Part shown: positions 12,721-24,879 of the stretch, piece after piece | Layout of the letters: every line of letters starts with the position of its first letter | How positions within the stretch are numbered: position 1 is the stretch's first letter | From: Chaetoderma sp. LZ-2023a | Taxonomy: Eukaryota > Mollusca > Caudofoveata > Chaetodermatida > Chaetodermatidae | Reading direction: 5' to 3' | Length of the DNA: 64,000 nucleotides | NCBI GenBank assembly: GCA_034401795.1 | Contig: CM067372.1 | Location: 33,149,045-33,213,044 of the forward strand | The notes under the pieces: model-generated | Seen by the model: the letters and a program-made list of their open reading frames with translations, nothing else | What the model was told of the DNA's origin: nothing | Databases searched by the model: none | Program-made: the position numbers and the translations under genes

Positions 12721-12853
12721 CTAGAAATCTAGGGGTCCCAACATGAAATCTAGGGGTCCCAACCTGAAATTTAGTGGTCCCAACCTGAAATCTAGGGGTC
12801 CCAACATGAAATCTAGGGGTCCCAACCTGAAATCTGGGGGTCCCAAACTGAAA
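12721..12853. repeat. 21-bp minisatellite, about 6 units
   Basis: The unit is CTAGGGGTCCCAACATGAAAT or close variants (TTTAGTGGTCCC, CTGGGGGTCCC). The 71-codon minus-strand frame across it (repeated GPLDFRL) is explained by the 21-bp period. Related GGGGTCCC phrases continue in a degraded form at 13,010-13,110. Confidence 0.85.
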
Positions 12854-15104
12854 TTTTTTATTCTCATGCAGTCTTTCTCATCCATGCTTAAATTAGAGCG
12901 TATCATGGGTGCACAGCTATGAATTATGGGGTTCAATGCTGACTTGTGTGGGTGTCTTTTTGTAAAGAGCTATAAATCTAATTAATACTTAACAATCATG
13001 CCAGCTTTTCAGGGTCCCATAGGACCCACTATCACAACTTTTGGGGTCCCCAGTTACATGTTGGGGGTCTAAACCCTCGGAAAGGACCCTTATGAGAAAC
13101 CCTGGGTACAAGTATATTTATATTTTGACTAACTCAGGCTTATATAGTTTTGGGAAAATATCATCCTATCTGGTCCTTAATGAGATATTTCTGTGCCACA
13201 TTCACCGAGACTGTCTTTGATTTCCTGCATCACAGTCATGCCAGTCGAAAAATAACGTATTAACAGATTTATTATTTGCTTGTAGAATTAATGCATAGGC
13301 TGTTTCGGTAGTTTCATCATTGCTATCAACCACCTACCCACCCACCACCTGATACACATGGTCCACAGATAAGAAGGTGGACTCGTACAGCAGACTCCCG
13401 CAAGTCGTGGGTTCGAATCCTATCGCTACCTGGTGAGTACCAAGTGTGAAATCCGTCGTTGAGTTGGCGAGTATCATGGCGTGTGAATAAGCCATTACCT
13501 ATACATATATGAAGAGTGTAGTGGAAATATGTTAGCGTGCATTAAACATACTATCATTGTTGCTCGACTCCAAATATAAAAATATTCAAATTTGGAAATG
13601 TATCCCAGAATCTTAAATAATCGGAAAGCATTAATATTAATATGCCAACTAAGTAAATGATTCCTTGGCGATAGGATCAAAACGTTTGTATAGAAGCCAG
13701 AGATGATCTGTGAATTTTCAGAGTGTCCCATTAGTCATAGGCCCCTATATGCGCCTAATTAATAATTAAAACTTGTTTTGTTATTAAAGGTCTTGTGAGG
13801 ACTTGAGATCGATAACGAATTTCAATTAATTTTATGATCTATTGTACTATTTAAATACAATAATAACCTCACTTTGGATTAAGAGAAAATATGTTAGACA
13901 ACCCAAAAACGAGATTAAATGATGCCTCAATCTAAAACATGCCACCGCTCGCTATGACGTCACACCGGGACGGTGCTGTGAGATGGGTCAATATTTCTCT
14001 GTCTTTAGTACAAAAGTAACGTAGTTTAAAACGTTTATTTAACGGGATAGATTTCACATACCATAACATAATTTATTTCAGGTTGAAGCTCATTCTTCAA
14101 GAAATAAAAAAATTACGATTCTTGAAAATCTATTAGGATAATAAACGGTTTATGGGTAGCAATATTCGCATATTAATAGGCCTAGGCTACAACCAGTAAA
14201 CATTGGGCAATAAATAATGAACAAAATCGGCAATATTTCAATGTATTGGACAAATAATCTTTAGGGACTAACAGTAATAGGCCTAATTGCGGATCCAATA
14301 ATGCCATCCTTGAAAACATCCGGATATGTAAATATAGCGGAGATGAATGGGTGTGAGTGTGATGAGCTGGGTGGGGGGAGGTTGAGGATGGCGGTATATG
14401 GTAGGCTTACATACATTTGCGCGCATGCCGTTTTTGCGGCTCTCCGATTTAAATATTCCCGTATTGACGTGAATAAGGTAAGTATAGTGAAACATTATTC
14501 CCTGGTCATTGTTTCCATGCGTAAATGTAATCTATAATTTAGCTAAAATAGTGCCATTATTCATATCTGAAAGAAGATGTAGGCTACAGAGTACGGTTAC
14601 AATCGTTTATGAAAATGATGAATCTAAAATTGTGTGTCTTAAGTGAGTTCCAGGAGTGAGTCTTTCCGTGATTTGACCGTAATTGTTTACTTATATGCTA
14701 TATATTTTAACAAGGTGTTTACATGAGATAGAGACATGGATTAACACGTTAGATTCAACAAAAGTGGTGCGTGGGTGAGTAGGGGTATGTAAACAAACAG
14801 ACGGAGCTGAACTCCGTTCCCGGTTCCCAGTTCCTTATTCGCAGTTCCCAGTTCCCGGTTCCTTATTAGAGTCGAAATGCTGAACGCCGTTCCCGGGTGT
14901 TTGGGGTGACCGTGTGCTGTTGTTGGGGGAAACGCGTGGGCGCAGTCATTCCATTATACTTTTCTTATACAATTAAAATAATCAAAAATTTTATCAAAAT
15001 TCGAAAGTTGTGGTAGCCTGTTAACAAGAATAATTAACAACAAGTCTTAATGGCGCCACATCGATTATATTCGTGGATAAGCCCCCCCCACCCACCCTTG
15101 AGCA
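12854..15104. other. Intergenic stretch with a short TTCCC repeat
   Basis: A local repeat of GTTCCCAGTTCC / GTTCCCGGTTCC occurs at 14,814-14,870. No gene is recognised. The small open frames at 13,495-13,731 and 14,283-14,537 overlap on opposite strands and carry no domain. Confidence 0.45.
13365..13435 (+). other. tRNA-like remnant
   Basis: GTGGGTTCGAATCC is a good Pol III box B / T-loop match, and GACT...AGTC upstream could form an anticodon-stem-like hairpin. The T stem does not pair fully and no acceptor stem can be closed, so this is more likely a decayed tRNA or SINE head than a functional tRNA gene. Confidence 0.3.
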
Positions 15105-15820
15105 CAGCAGGATAGGATCCATAGCATGTGGGAACACGTGTACACAGTAATTTCCCTATTAAAAATGGCAAAAAATCGGCTCAAAATTACTGTAGCTGGG
15201 TATATTGCCATGTACACACCTCGAAAGCTTTTGAGGGTGCCACTTTGATACTAGGTGGGATACATTCGGGGATAGATCCCTCACGCTGTGCGACAGCATA
15301 CTGGGACCCAGAACCCGTAGGGGCAGCACGTGTACACGGCCAGTCGCTTATTCAAAATTACCACAAATCTGCTTAAAATGACTGTAGATGGACACATTTC
15401 CATGTACCCACCTCGAACGCGTGCCATTTTTATACTAGGTGGGCAGGGCCGTATTTAAGGGGGGGGGGGGGGGGGGGGCAAGCGGGGCAAAAGCCACAAG
15501 CCCTTTTTTGGAAGTTATAGGACATTTAAAGCAAACTTTATTAGTTTAGAACTCTTAATCATGCATTATAATTCTATTCTAATATTTGTGGGGGCCCCAA
15601 TTCTTGTTTGGTGTTCGGCAACATGTTAATTACGAAAATTTGCAAAATAAAATAATTTTACAACGAAAGAAAGCGCCATAATTCACACTGAGAGTAGACT
15701 CTCTGGCCGTCTCAGAGTACCTAGATGTAAAAAAAACCCGGCTCATTCTTTGCCCCAGGGCCCCCCCCCCCCACATATCTAAATACGGCCCTGTAGGTGG
15801 AATACATACAGCGTAAAATA
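15105..15820. repeat. Two diverged tandem copies, the second split by a MITE
   Basis: Copy 1 (about 15,135-15,280) and copy 2 (about 15,328-15,443, continuing at 15,794) share ACACGTGTACAC, TTATTMAAAATKRC, CTTAAAATGACTGTAG / CTCAAAATTACTGTAG, CATGTACMCACCTCGAA and TATACTAGGTGG. In copy 1 TACTAGGTGGGATACATTC is continuous. In copy 2 it is interrupted by the 350-bp element at 15,444-15,793, so copy 1 serves as a paralogous empty site. Confidence 0.75.
15444..15793. mobile_element. hAT-type MITE, 350 bp
   Basis: Perfect 14-bp terminal inverted repeats, CAGGGCCGTATTTA at the left and TAAATACGGCCCTG at the right, are flanked by an 8-bp target duplication TAGGTGGG (15,436-15,443) and TAGGTGGA (15,794-15,801), with one mismatch. 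An 8-bp duplication is the hallmark of hAT transposition. The interior has a G homopolymer near 15,461-15,478 and a C homopolymer near 15,760-15,771, and no transposase, so the element is non-autonomous. The empty site is visible in the adjacent tandem copy. Confidence 0.9.
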
Positions 15821-15954
15821 TAATTTTATACCGATTCCAAAATTAGTCCCGCTATACACACTGCTATCCGACAATGAAAGTGTTTGAAGGAGCTGTTCTT
15901 TTCTTTCCTATTCTTTTTTAATCTATTTACATCGTTTTTCTCCCATATATATCT

Positions 15955-16042
15955 CCCTCCCTCTCTCTCTCTCTCCCTCCCTCCCTCCCTCCTCCCTCCC
16001 TCCCTCCCTCCCTCTCTCTCTCTCTCTCGCTCTCTCTCTCAA
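15955..16042. repeat. CT/CCCT low-complexity tract
   Basis: A CTCTCT run followed by CCCTCCCTCC units and a second CT run. The Ser/Leu/Pro open frame across it is an artefact. Confidence 0.9.
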
Positions 16043-16474
16043 TTTATTGTTTCTCTCTCACCTCGTTTTAGGGTTCTCAATCATTGGCTGCTTATAATAA
16101 TTCTGTAGGGAGAGGGCTAATCTAAGTTGTAAGAACTTGTGCCCGATCCCATTGTGCAATTGTTACAATAAAATATGTTTAAATCAACAAAAAAAATCAA
16201 AATCACACTCAAAATCAGGAAGACATTGGCGCAGTCAAAATATATTCCCTTTGCAGAGGCCTATACATGTTGCACCATTAAGAAAGTTAATTACTTAATC
16301 TGGAATAAATCTTTCGAAAATCCACACCAGAACCGTCTACTCTGCCACCATGACCAGCATCAGACCACTAATGTCGTATAGATTTACTACCGACATGTTA
16401 GAGTTATACTCAGACTGGCTACACCATCGGTATTTACACCCAACTATATCTGACTCACACTAATAATTTTAACA

Positions 16475-17175
16475 ATGTCCAGATTGGATCACACACGCGC
16501 ACACGAACGCGCGCGCTCACACACCTACACACGCACGCGCGCACGCACACCCTCGTGGCACACGACATACAAACAGGCGGGCCTAAACGTACCAGTAGCC
16601 TCATTAGATTATCACGCTATCATCTGGGCATCTACACACCATCCCTCCCCACCCGTATCTAACCACCCAATAGACCACAGCCACGGGCACTCGACTCTTC
16701 AATGCCTATCTGTGCCATAACCATGCAGACTGAGCCCCCAAGGCCATATCTGAATTGCACCCCCCCCCACCCCCCACCCCACCCCACCCCCAACTCATAC
16801 CAAAACAGGTTACAACATCTGGATAGCCTGCAACCGCTACACCCCCACCCCCACACCCCCCCCCCCACACACACACCCCTCTCGACCTCACACCCCCTAC
16901 ACCCATGCGCCTTTTTGATAAATACTACCAATTTCGTCGTTTGTGGCTGGATCCGTTGACGTTTGTTATTGTTTGTCCAACACAACACGCACACCCCACC
17001 CCACACATTCCCTCCCATACGCCCAGTTCCCTTTTCCAACACACACACACCCCACTCCCACCACATCCCGCAGACCCCCACCCCATCCCGCAGACGCCCC
17101 CCCCCCACCCCCACCTCCAACCCCCCACCACCCCGCCCCCACCCCACACATACGCACGCACGCGCGCGCGCACAT
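16475..17175. repeat. CA/C-rich low-complexity block
   Basis: ACAC and CGCG runs (16,485-16,550), dense CCCACCCC blocks (16,758-16,875 and 16,985-17,150) and a CGCGCGCACA end at 17,155-17,172. The many overlapping Pro/His-rich and Gly/Trp-rich open frames on both strands come from the skewed composition. Confidence 0.85.
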
Positions 17176-17471
17176 ACAGTCCATATGCGTCTTCTTTCTA
17201 GAGCTAATTAATTATTTAATTCATTATTTAGAATCTTAGTTCTATGTCTCACCTGGATAGAGGCACTGTGATTTTTCTCCGCTTCAGAGGCACTGAGAAT
17301 TGACCGAAGCAGAGGGAAATTACAAATAGGCCTACTATGAGGCTAGTTAAAGCGCAGAATGTATTACCACACCTAGGAACCACACCCATAGCCATATCCT
17401 AAGCACCACACCCATTGTACAATAGCAATAATTACATAATGTAACCATGCCAACAGTAATATATTGGTTAA

Positions 17472-17840
17472 CCCTTTCGTCGCATCAAACAAATGTCAGT
17501 GTTCAAACTTCAAAGTCAATTCCTGGAAAGAGAAAATGTATACTGCTGAAGAAAAACAGTATTATCGAAAGTTGTTGTTTTTGTTGTTGTTGTCTTAGCA
17601 ACGCCTTTTGACAATGATGTTTCCACTGGAATAATGTGCGAGCAATGGCAGCTATAGGCCTACGATAGTACAGATCATGTTCATTAGTACAATTTTGAAC
17701 ACAATGTAAGAATGTTCCGTTTAATATTCGTTTCTGAACCTAATTTGATTGGACGTCATTGCTGCCTCAATCAAATTATGTTCAAAATATTCAACAGTTC
17801 GCTTTGTTTTGTTTTGAAAACTATTCAAGATATTTCTTAG
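17472..17840. mobile_element. Foldback MITE, family B (right end uncertain)
   Basis: TTAA (17,468-17,471) is followed by CCCTTTCGTCGC, a piggyBac-like terminus. Internally, AATTTGATTGGACGTCATTGC and TGCCTCAATCAAATTATGTTC with AAAATATTCAACAG form the family B hairpin. The right terminus could not be located. Confidence 0.5.
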
Positions 17841-19270
17841 CTTTCTGTACAGCATAGACATGAAGTTAAATTGGCACGTGTTCCAATTGTTAGTACATTA
17901 TGATACTCACCGTTCGCGTATGACACCACATCTGATTGTTCTGTCAATTTCCTTGGTTTAATAAATTTGAGCGATATCTTTCATCCGTATGAGAACTGAG
18001 TTTCCTAGAGCAATGAGGAATGTCCTACCTTTCGTGTTTACATCGCATTATTATACACATACACCTGTGCATCTGAGCAACATTTCTCCTTTTATCTGCA
18101 ATTCCATATATGGCATTAACGAGACGAGTTCTGTCTAGATGCGATAATCATTAAAGGACGACACTGAACGTGTCCTTGTGGTTCTTCATATGGTGCAACG
18201 TGCGGGAATTCCAGAGATATATTACTGAGCGAATCTAATCAATACATATATACCTTGTAATCAGGTAGAACGCAGCGATCAGATAATACAAAACATACCT
18301 TGATTTGATTGTCATTAGCTATTGTCCTTTAGTATAATGCACATATTGAATAGATATAGGCCTACAGCCAGCCATCGAGGGCATACTGGCATGGTATGAA
18401 CTACTATCATGAGCCCAATGAAGGCTCAATGCTGGCGAAGATTGAACTGATGTCCTGGTCGAGTCTCATGGTCAGCGATATTGCTGTCGGCACCTACCAT
18501 CTCCCAATCCTAGACCTTGAGCGCCAAGTACTCGACCATGATATAGTTGAATCATACCTCTGTATCCATGATGCATGCATATGACAAATCTGAGACATCA
18601 AAGGAATACAGATATCCAAGGTAGTCTCAGGTGAGCAGGTGAAGAGCCGGTGAGAAGTTCAAGTGCACTGCAGATTCTGCCGTTTAGTGGGCAACCTAAA
18701 AACATTAGTCCGTCATATAGAGAGATTATATAGCGAGATTATATACATATAATGCAAGATAACCTGTCTTAGGCGACCACCTTAACGCGCATAAATAATA
18801 CCCAGTCACTAAAAACAGGTGGTCTCTTCATGCAGGTGATTTACTTCGCGTTATGCCTGAGGCAGGGGCAGATGACAGTGGTTCTTTAACACGAGTGTCT
18901 AAAAGTATCGCGTGGCTGCAATAGGCAGGCGGTCGCATGAGCAGGTGTGTGTGTATACAATACTCACATCAGAGATCGATGTTATTGTGTGCTTGTATTG
19001 AATTTGATATAACAGGCAATTGCATGTGAATATGAATAGCGTGTGACTAGCGGGAGAATATGTTTAGAAAGTGTATTGAGTAAGGAAAAGGATTAATTCA
19101 TTGTTGTGTATATGCGTAATCCCGGAGAATTGCCAGTCATACCTGCGATAATCATTCAAACGACTCTGGCGCTCGCAAACATTGTGCCAGTTGTCAGTTC
19201 GTCCATCCGTCTGTCTGTCGGTCGGTCTATCGCTAGTTTAAAGCCCTGGTTCTCCTAATCTCGCACTATT

Positions 19271-19272
<2 letters not shown>
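17841..19272. other. Intergenic stretch, nothing recognised
   Basis: Only short open frames, for example 62 codons at 18,396-18,584 without any known domain. Short GTCTGTCGGTCGGTC-like tracts near 19,210 are low complexity. Confidence 0.4.

Positions 19273-19273
<1 letters not shown>

Positions 19274-19337
<64 letters not shown>
19274..19337. repeat. (TAA)n microsatellite
   Basis: A perfect ATA/TAA triplet run of about 64 bp. Confidence 0.95.
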
Positions 19338-19338
<1 letters not shown>

Positions 19339-19784
19339 TTAGCGTATGGAAGAGTGGGTTATGGGTGTGAGCTGAGTTAAAAAGGGGACTTATTTCGTTG
19401 CGGTAGAGAGAACACTGTGTTACAAAGCGGATTTCATTTTCCAGTTTGTTGCATTGCGCTCATATTCTGTTTTCTACAGGGGTTTTGGGCTAGTTACACC
19501 TTCCAGTTTCGATGTGTAACCTATGGTTAAATGATCTGAGACGGGTCAGAGTTTTTCTCTGTTGCCCATTAGCTACAATATTTAGGCTAGATACGGTTCA
19601 AAGGAAAATTGGGATTTGAAAGTGCCATATCGTCTGAGTTTATTTGGTCCTTCTCTATTGATTGACGTAACCCGCCGAGTTACAAGCGCATCCTTTATTA
19701 CTTTCATATATTGATCTAATTGGGGGTGGGATCTCACACTGGCACTGGTCAGATCATTAACAGATTCAAGCCAGGAATTAATAG

Positions 19785-20722
19785 TATGGTCCTTTCAATC
19801 TTTAGCTCTGCCCCGTCCCTCTCTAGCTAAGCTCCACCCACACTTCGACGCATTGGGATTGATCGATCCCCGAATGACATAATTATCAATTTCCTGAAAA
19901 TCACACAGGAAAGCTGTTGAATATTGTGTAACTAATTTGACTGTGTTCTCTTGCTGCCTATGGCAGTAACAGCGCCCAGTCAAATTAGTTTCAAAATATT
20001 CAACAGAATATTTATTAAATATTAAAGACATACAATTCGTACAACAACGCATAGTCCGTCTTCAAATATGCGTTCGTGGTGTACTTATCTACGTCATTCA
20101 TGACGTCATTCACTATGATGTCATTCTACACGTCACGTAGTTGATTATGACTTCATATGATGGGTGGATACTCCGGTAAGCTGAATTGATGCACATAGCC
20201 AATAAAGGAACCCGCTTTAAATTCTTTTAGGCATCCCTGTACTTTAACAGTACTGTAGCAACTGCAATTCATAAAGGGAACAGCCCTAGTTCACCCCTCA
20301 CTGCATCAATTCACCTTTCCAGAGTATCCACCCATTATATGACGTCAGAATGAACGGCCTGATGTGTAGAATGACATCATAATGAATGACGTCGTGAATG
20401 ACGTCGTGAATGACGTCGATAAGTACGTCACGAACGTATATTTAAAGACGGTCTATGCTTTGTTGTACAAATTGCTTGCTTTTAGTATTTAATAAATATT
20501 ATGTTGAATATTTTGAAACTAATTTTACTGGGTGCAGTTGCTGCCATGGGCAGCAACAGCACCCAGTCAAATTAGTTACAAAATATTCAACAGCTTCCCT
20601 GTATAGTTTTCAGGAAATTGATAGCTAGAGCATTTGAGGATCGATCAATCCCAACACGGCGAGGTGTGGGTGAAGCTTAGCTAGTGATGGGCGGTGGCAT
20701 AGCTAAAAATGGAACGGTCCAT
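19785..20722. repeat. Large inverted repeat (foldback), arms about 410 bp
   Basis: The left arm (19,785-20,193) is matched in reverse complement by the right arm (20,302-20,722) around a loop of about 108 bp. Matching blocks, read outside-in, are TTTTTAGCTATGCC, GGGATTGATCGATCC, TATCAATTTCCTGAAAA, AGTTTCAAAATATTCAACA, TTTAAATATRCGTTCGTG, ATTATGATGTCATTCTACAC and GGGTGGATACTC. Each arm holds its own smaller hairpin centred on CTGCCCATGGCAG, flanked by ACCCAGTCAAATTAG and its complement. Near the centre are several GTGAATGACGTC units. It is a nested palindrome with no coding capacity and is related to family B MITEs. By eye the arms differ at roughly one base in six to eight, so it is not a recent perfect palindrome. 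Confidence 0.85.
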
Positions 20723-20754
20723 TGAGGCATACTTATTAAGCCCGAGCAGATGTC

Positions 20755-21090
20755 TAGCTTAGCTGAGGTGACCCTTTTCTGCAGGAAGGTCATACAATTT
20801 TTGGAGCATTTTTTGCTTTAAGGGCGAGCCAAGAGATAATCCCCAGATTCCACACCCATAAAGTGCTATGGGCTTAACTAAAGAATTAAACAGATGTAGT
20901 GCTACCGCAGGAGAACGAGATGCATAGCATACTAACTTTATTAATTTGAAGGTGGCATTTAAAGATTCTGCCTTAAAGTTATCCTTAGCTATTGTAAACG
21001 AACTAGAGTTACTAAAATCGATGTCTAGACACTCCTTATACTTAACACATTCTAGCTGATGATTATCAAATGTCGGTGTCTCAAACACAC
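20755..21090 (-). pseudogene. LINE ORF2 fragment, post-RT region
   Basis: The minus-strand frame contains SSSFTIAKDNFKAESLNATF, LHLFNSLVKPIALYGCGIWG and SPLKQKM, the block that follows the RT domain in Jockey/CR1-like ORF2 proteins. There is no start and no upstream catalytic region, and the frame ends in a stop at 20,759. It abuts the large inverted repeat on its left. Confidence 0.82.
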
Positions 21091-21119
21091 GTACGCATAC
21101 ACACACCACCCCCACCCCT

Positions 21120-21589
21120 ATTTGTAATAAAATACAAAGATTTTGAAACTTAGGTTGTCATTGTATATTTGAATATATAAATGCTATCCTCTGTGCTATT
21201 CACCTGTTACCTGGCTGCTGCATTGAAATCCATGCGGGGAAACTCCACAAGACCAACGCCCCCACCCCACTCCTTTACCATATGCATAGAGTAATTAATA
21301 TATAAAAGCTCTACTGAATTGAATTTCTATAATCAACGCGTACAAAGAGATAATCGATTTTGTGGTCACATGTTTTCGATCAAACTGCATAGAGTGAGAC
21401 CAGGCGAAATGTGTATAACACTTGTAAAATGTCGAAGTTGTGTGAGATTGTGCGATGATTAAATAAAGCGAGACAATAAGGAAGTGTTACTGGGTCGAAG
21501 TGATTCATACATCCAGATGCCGTATCATCAGCAGAAGTGAAGACGCCCGCATGTACTGTGAGTACACAGGTCACTGGTGTAGCTCGAGG
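21120..21589. other. Intergenic stretch, nothing recognised
   Basis: The minus-strand open frame at 21,380-21,763 extends into the duplicated block and has no recognised domain. Its paralogous region at 24.8-25.1 kb keeps only a weak CTCG peptide similarity. Confidence 0.35.
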
Positions 21590-24200
21590 AGGTACGCGCT
21601 GATCCGTTCTGCTGCTCCACTCCGTTGCACCGCATGTACATGATGCGCGGGAGGGCTGGTTAGCTATGGTTCTCGGGGTAGTGGATCCCGTATCGCGACT
21701 CCAAAACGTACAGACTTCTAGGGCCAGTGGAACGATAACCTTCCAGTAAGGCTGTGCGGCCATTGCCGCCGAGATTGCACCTCACTGTTTCATCCCAACT
21801 ATTCGTATCACCGGTATGACGGCCCATAACTCAATTTAGGAGCCTGGACATGATAATTAATCTAAAAATAACTATACAAACAATGGTACTCGTTTGCTGG
21901 TACACGAGAGAAAATATACAGTACATAGAACTAAGTTGGTGTCTTGTTTGTGTGGATTCGTCAGAGGTACCTCACCGATCCGTGTATATCCGTAAGGTAA
22001 CCCTGCAAGGGAGCGTCCTAACGAGGCTACGTATGTAGTTTAATAGAGACCATTATACCCCTAACAAAAATATTATTGTTGCAAGAGGAAAGTGCCTTGC
22101 GCGTGCCTCCGTCACAGGAAAAAGCCTTCAACACTGAAGCTGAGGAAGGGAAATGGCAAAAAGGGCCACTCTCTTTTTCAAACATATGCTAAGTGTAGTG
22201 TGAGTCAACCTAGTGAAATTATAATTAATGTGATGCACGCTGCATTACGTGAAGATGGGTGGACGATTTCCGAAGAACTCAAATGCTGTCATCTTATGCA
22301 GGTCCAAGATACTGTATTGGTAGTTGCCACTTTATTTATGTGGTCCTTCTGCTAAATTCTAACCTACCATTTAGTTGTTAGATTAATTTCCAAGCTTTGG
22401 CCGCAAGTGGCAGGTATTTCTACCTATCTTTGATAGGTGACCTTACTGGCGAAGCTGGCCGGTGTCCCGTAGGTCACCCTCCAGAGCATCTCCCTCAGAA
22501 AGGCAGCGAGTGGACATGTTACGGAGTGACAGCTTCAGAATCATATAGCGATCCGGTTACACTTACATATCACACCGCAACTACATACAACATCACTAGG
22601 ACAAGTCATCATTTACATAAGCAATTTGAAAAGCGCATACAAGCTTTATGGCGGGGAGTAAGAGGCAGATATCCATCTCCAGTGACATTCCTGTGAGGGC
22701 GTGGTGGGTTCCAAGACCGCACCCAGTCACTGTACAGAGTTAAATGGAGATCTGCATCCCATCCGTCACCCGTGTGTCAGAGGAGGATCATTTCGATGTC
22801 CGGCTCTGGGAAACTAACGTTTGCCTGTCATTAGGGTTAGGTTCCAGAATGCCCAGAGATGGACTGCTGGTCGGTTTAAAATAATATCTTTTCGCAGTGC
22901 TTCCTACTTTGGCAGAGTTATTTATGCTAACTAGTATCCGAAGATAAAGAGGTGTGTGCGAAATCAACACTTTGGTCTTCACCGCTTGGAAACACCAATA
23001 GTTTCCCAGGTTGGATCATGCCAACGTGTTGATGGGAGTTCCAGACAATTTATAAGCCTTGTGGCTGGAGGAGCGTAAAAAGAGACAATCACTGAATATA
23101 GTAAGAGGCCCTAAGGTATTTGGCCAATTTTACACAATCTATTCGGTGTGCGGTGTTACGGAGCGATTGTCCCTAACTACTTTAAACCCATCTTATCGAG
23201 CTATAATAGCCAGGTTTAGTCAATCACATGTCAGGTTCGCGTAATGTGAACATGGACAGTGACCTCAGTGTAAAATTGATGTTGGGGGAAATGCGATGCA
23301 GATTTAATGTTGCTGTATAGTATAGCCTAGCATACTGCGGTCCTAGAGTTTTATATAAAATAAACAAAGTAAGTAATTAGGATGGCTGCTTGCCATATAC
23401 ATAACTAACTAGCATAGTATTGACAGTACATCAGGTCAGAGGACCTTGCGGTGCTTGTTAATTGTAAGCACAAAAATAAGGATAATATTTACACTTAAAA
23501 TATAAATCATAAAATGCGGTCTCAGACGACCGGGGCAGTACCTATTAGTCATCAGTACCTTTGAAGGAAATAAATGAATACAATAGCTAAATGACTACCT
23601 ATTAGTCATCGGTACGGAAAAAGTACTTAAATCACTGTAGATGCTGCGTCACAGATGAGGGACGCGAGATGGCATGATTCTGAAGTTGCTGGGAAATCTC
23701 CGCAGGGGAACTGTTGATGCGGCTCACTCTCAAAGACAGTGAAGAAGAAGGACTGTAGTTGGATGGACACTAGATAGTAATACAATAATTAAGCAGAATG
23801 TTAGAAAATGTCCGCCCGGTAACGGAAGTTTGAAAGTTGCCCGTCACATGAAGGGCTACAGTTGTAATTTATAGTTAAACAATACATGTACATTCCTGGG
23901 TACACCATACATGGTACACCACATAGCTCTTTGCAGCATACCAGGCAGAGTCCCATCAGACTGTGGCCTAAATGTTAATTAAACACACGGCATGCTGCGT
24001 GGAAGTGAATACCACTTTTCAGCGTCGTTCGGCAGGTTGGACAAGTTGTCCACCAAGATTCACCACTCGTTCTACATACTGAAGCGATTACATACGGGCT
24101 GCGAGGCCCATCCGCAGTTGGCTCCTCTAGGTGTTGGTAGTGAGGGAGTCTTCTATTCCGTTAGTTGCCCCCAGATGGCCGTCCGAGAGCTTACAAAAAC
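21590..24200 (+). repeat. Copy 1 of a diverged direct duplication
   Basis: It aligns collinearly with 24,880-27,680. Shared landmarks include AGGCCAGTGGAAC / GGGCCAGTGGAAC (21,722 / 25,002), GCAAGAGG then AAGTGCCT (22,081 / 25,470), TTTACGTGAAGA (22,245 / 25,641), AGTAGTTGCCRCTTTATTTATG (22,319 / 25,719), TTTGGCCGCAASTGGC (22,397 / 25,795), AATAGTTTCCCAG (22,998 / 26,351), TGGACAGTGACCTCAGTG (23,254 / 26,636) and AATACCACTTTT (24,008 / 27,482). There is no long open frame. It could be a noncoding transposon part, long LTRs of an unknown element, or a tandem segmental duplication. Confidence 0.7.
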
Positions 24201-24337
24201 TTAGATACGGATTCTCAGATTGTGGACCAGAGAATGAGAACTGAATTCCGAGAGGCACTGCTGCAGTGTAGGATACCACAGTCAATACGCAGTTGCCACG
24301 TCTAGCACTGCTCTGGCCACACAACCTACCACTTGCT

Positions 24338-24360
24338 CTCTCTCTCTCTCTCTCTCTCGC
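24338..24360. repeat. (CT)n microsatellite
   Basis: A short CT run between the two duplicated blocks. Confidence 0.9.
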
Positions 24361-24394
24361 CGAAGTGTGGTCTTGATTCTTGTTTTTGTGTTCC

Positions 24395-24480
24395 TTTTAT
24401 ACTACCCGTGACGTCAGAGGCAGGACGCCCAGCCAATCAGCGGGCGATCTGTAGTCAATCAGCGTGCAGCTAGGAAGGGT
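24395..24480 (+). promoter_or_regulatory. CRE plus paired CCAAT-like boxes
   Basis: CCGTGACGTCAGAGG contains a full CRE palindrome TGACGTCA (about 24,409). About 20 bp further is GCCAATCAGCGGG, and again AGTCAATCAGCG. CRE and CCAAT clusters are typical of metazoan or LTR promoters, but no TATA box or transcribed gene can be assigned, so the role is inference. Confidence 0.3.
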
Positions 24481-24879
24481 GAGGACGCTATCACATGATA
24501 GACATTCTCCCCATTCATTTAGTACACACACACGCGATTGCGACTTCCTGGTAATATTTTGAAAATAATTTCAATGAGCTAATTTAGGATAACTCGGCCA
24601 TTTCTGGTCCGACTTTAAAAATGTAAATAGTTTTGGATTCCTCGTCTCATTTCGGTCCTGATAGGATGGAGTAATTTAAAGAAATTACGTGCACCGACTC
24701 GGAACACTTAAGTATGCATTCTCTCCAAATGCTGACACGTGTGGTCAGGGAAACTCTACCACACGCACATGCGCTACGCGATCTCACAGACTTAGTCGTT
24801 TTTACAGAAACCTCTCTCATATGGCTCTATACACACGTACTCCCCTGTAGCGCACCGGGTAGTGTCGGGCCATTCCAGT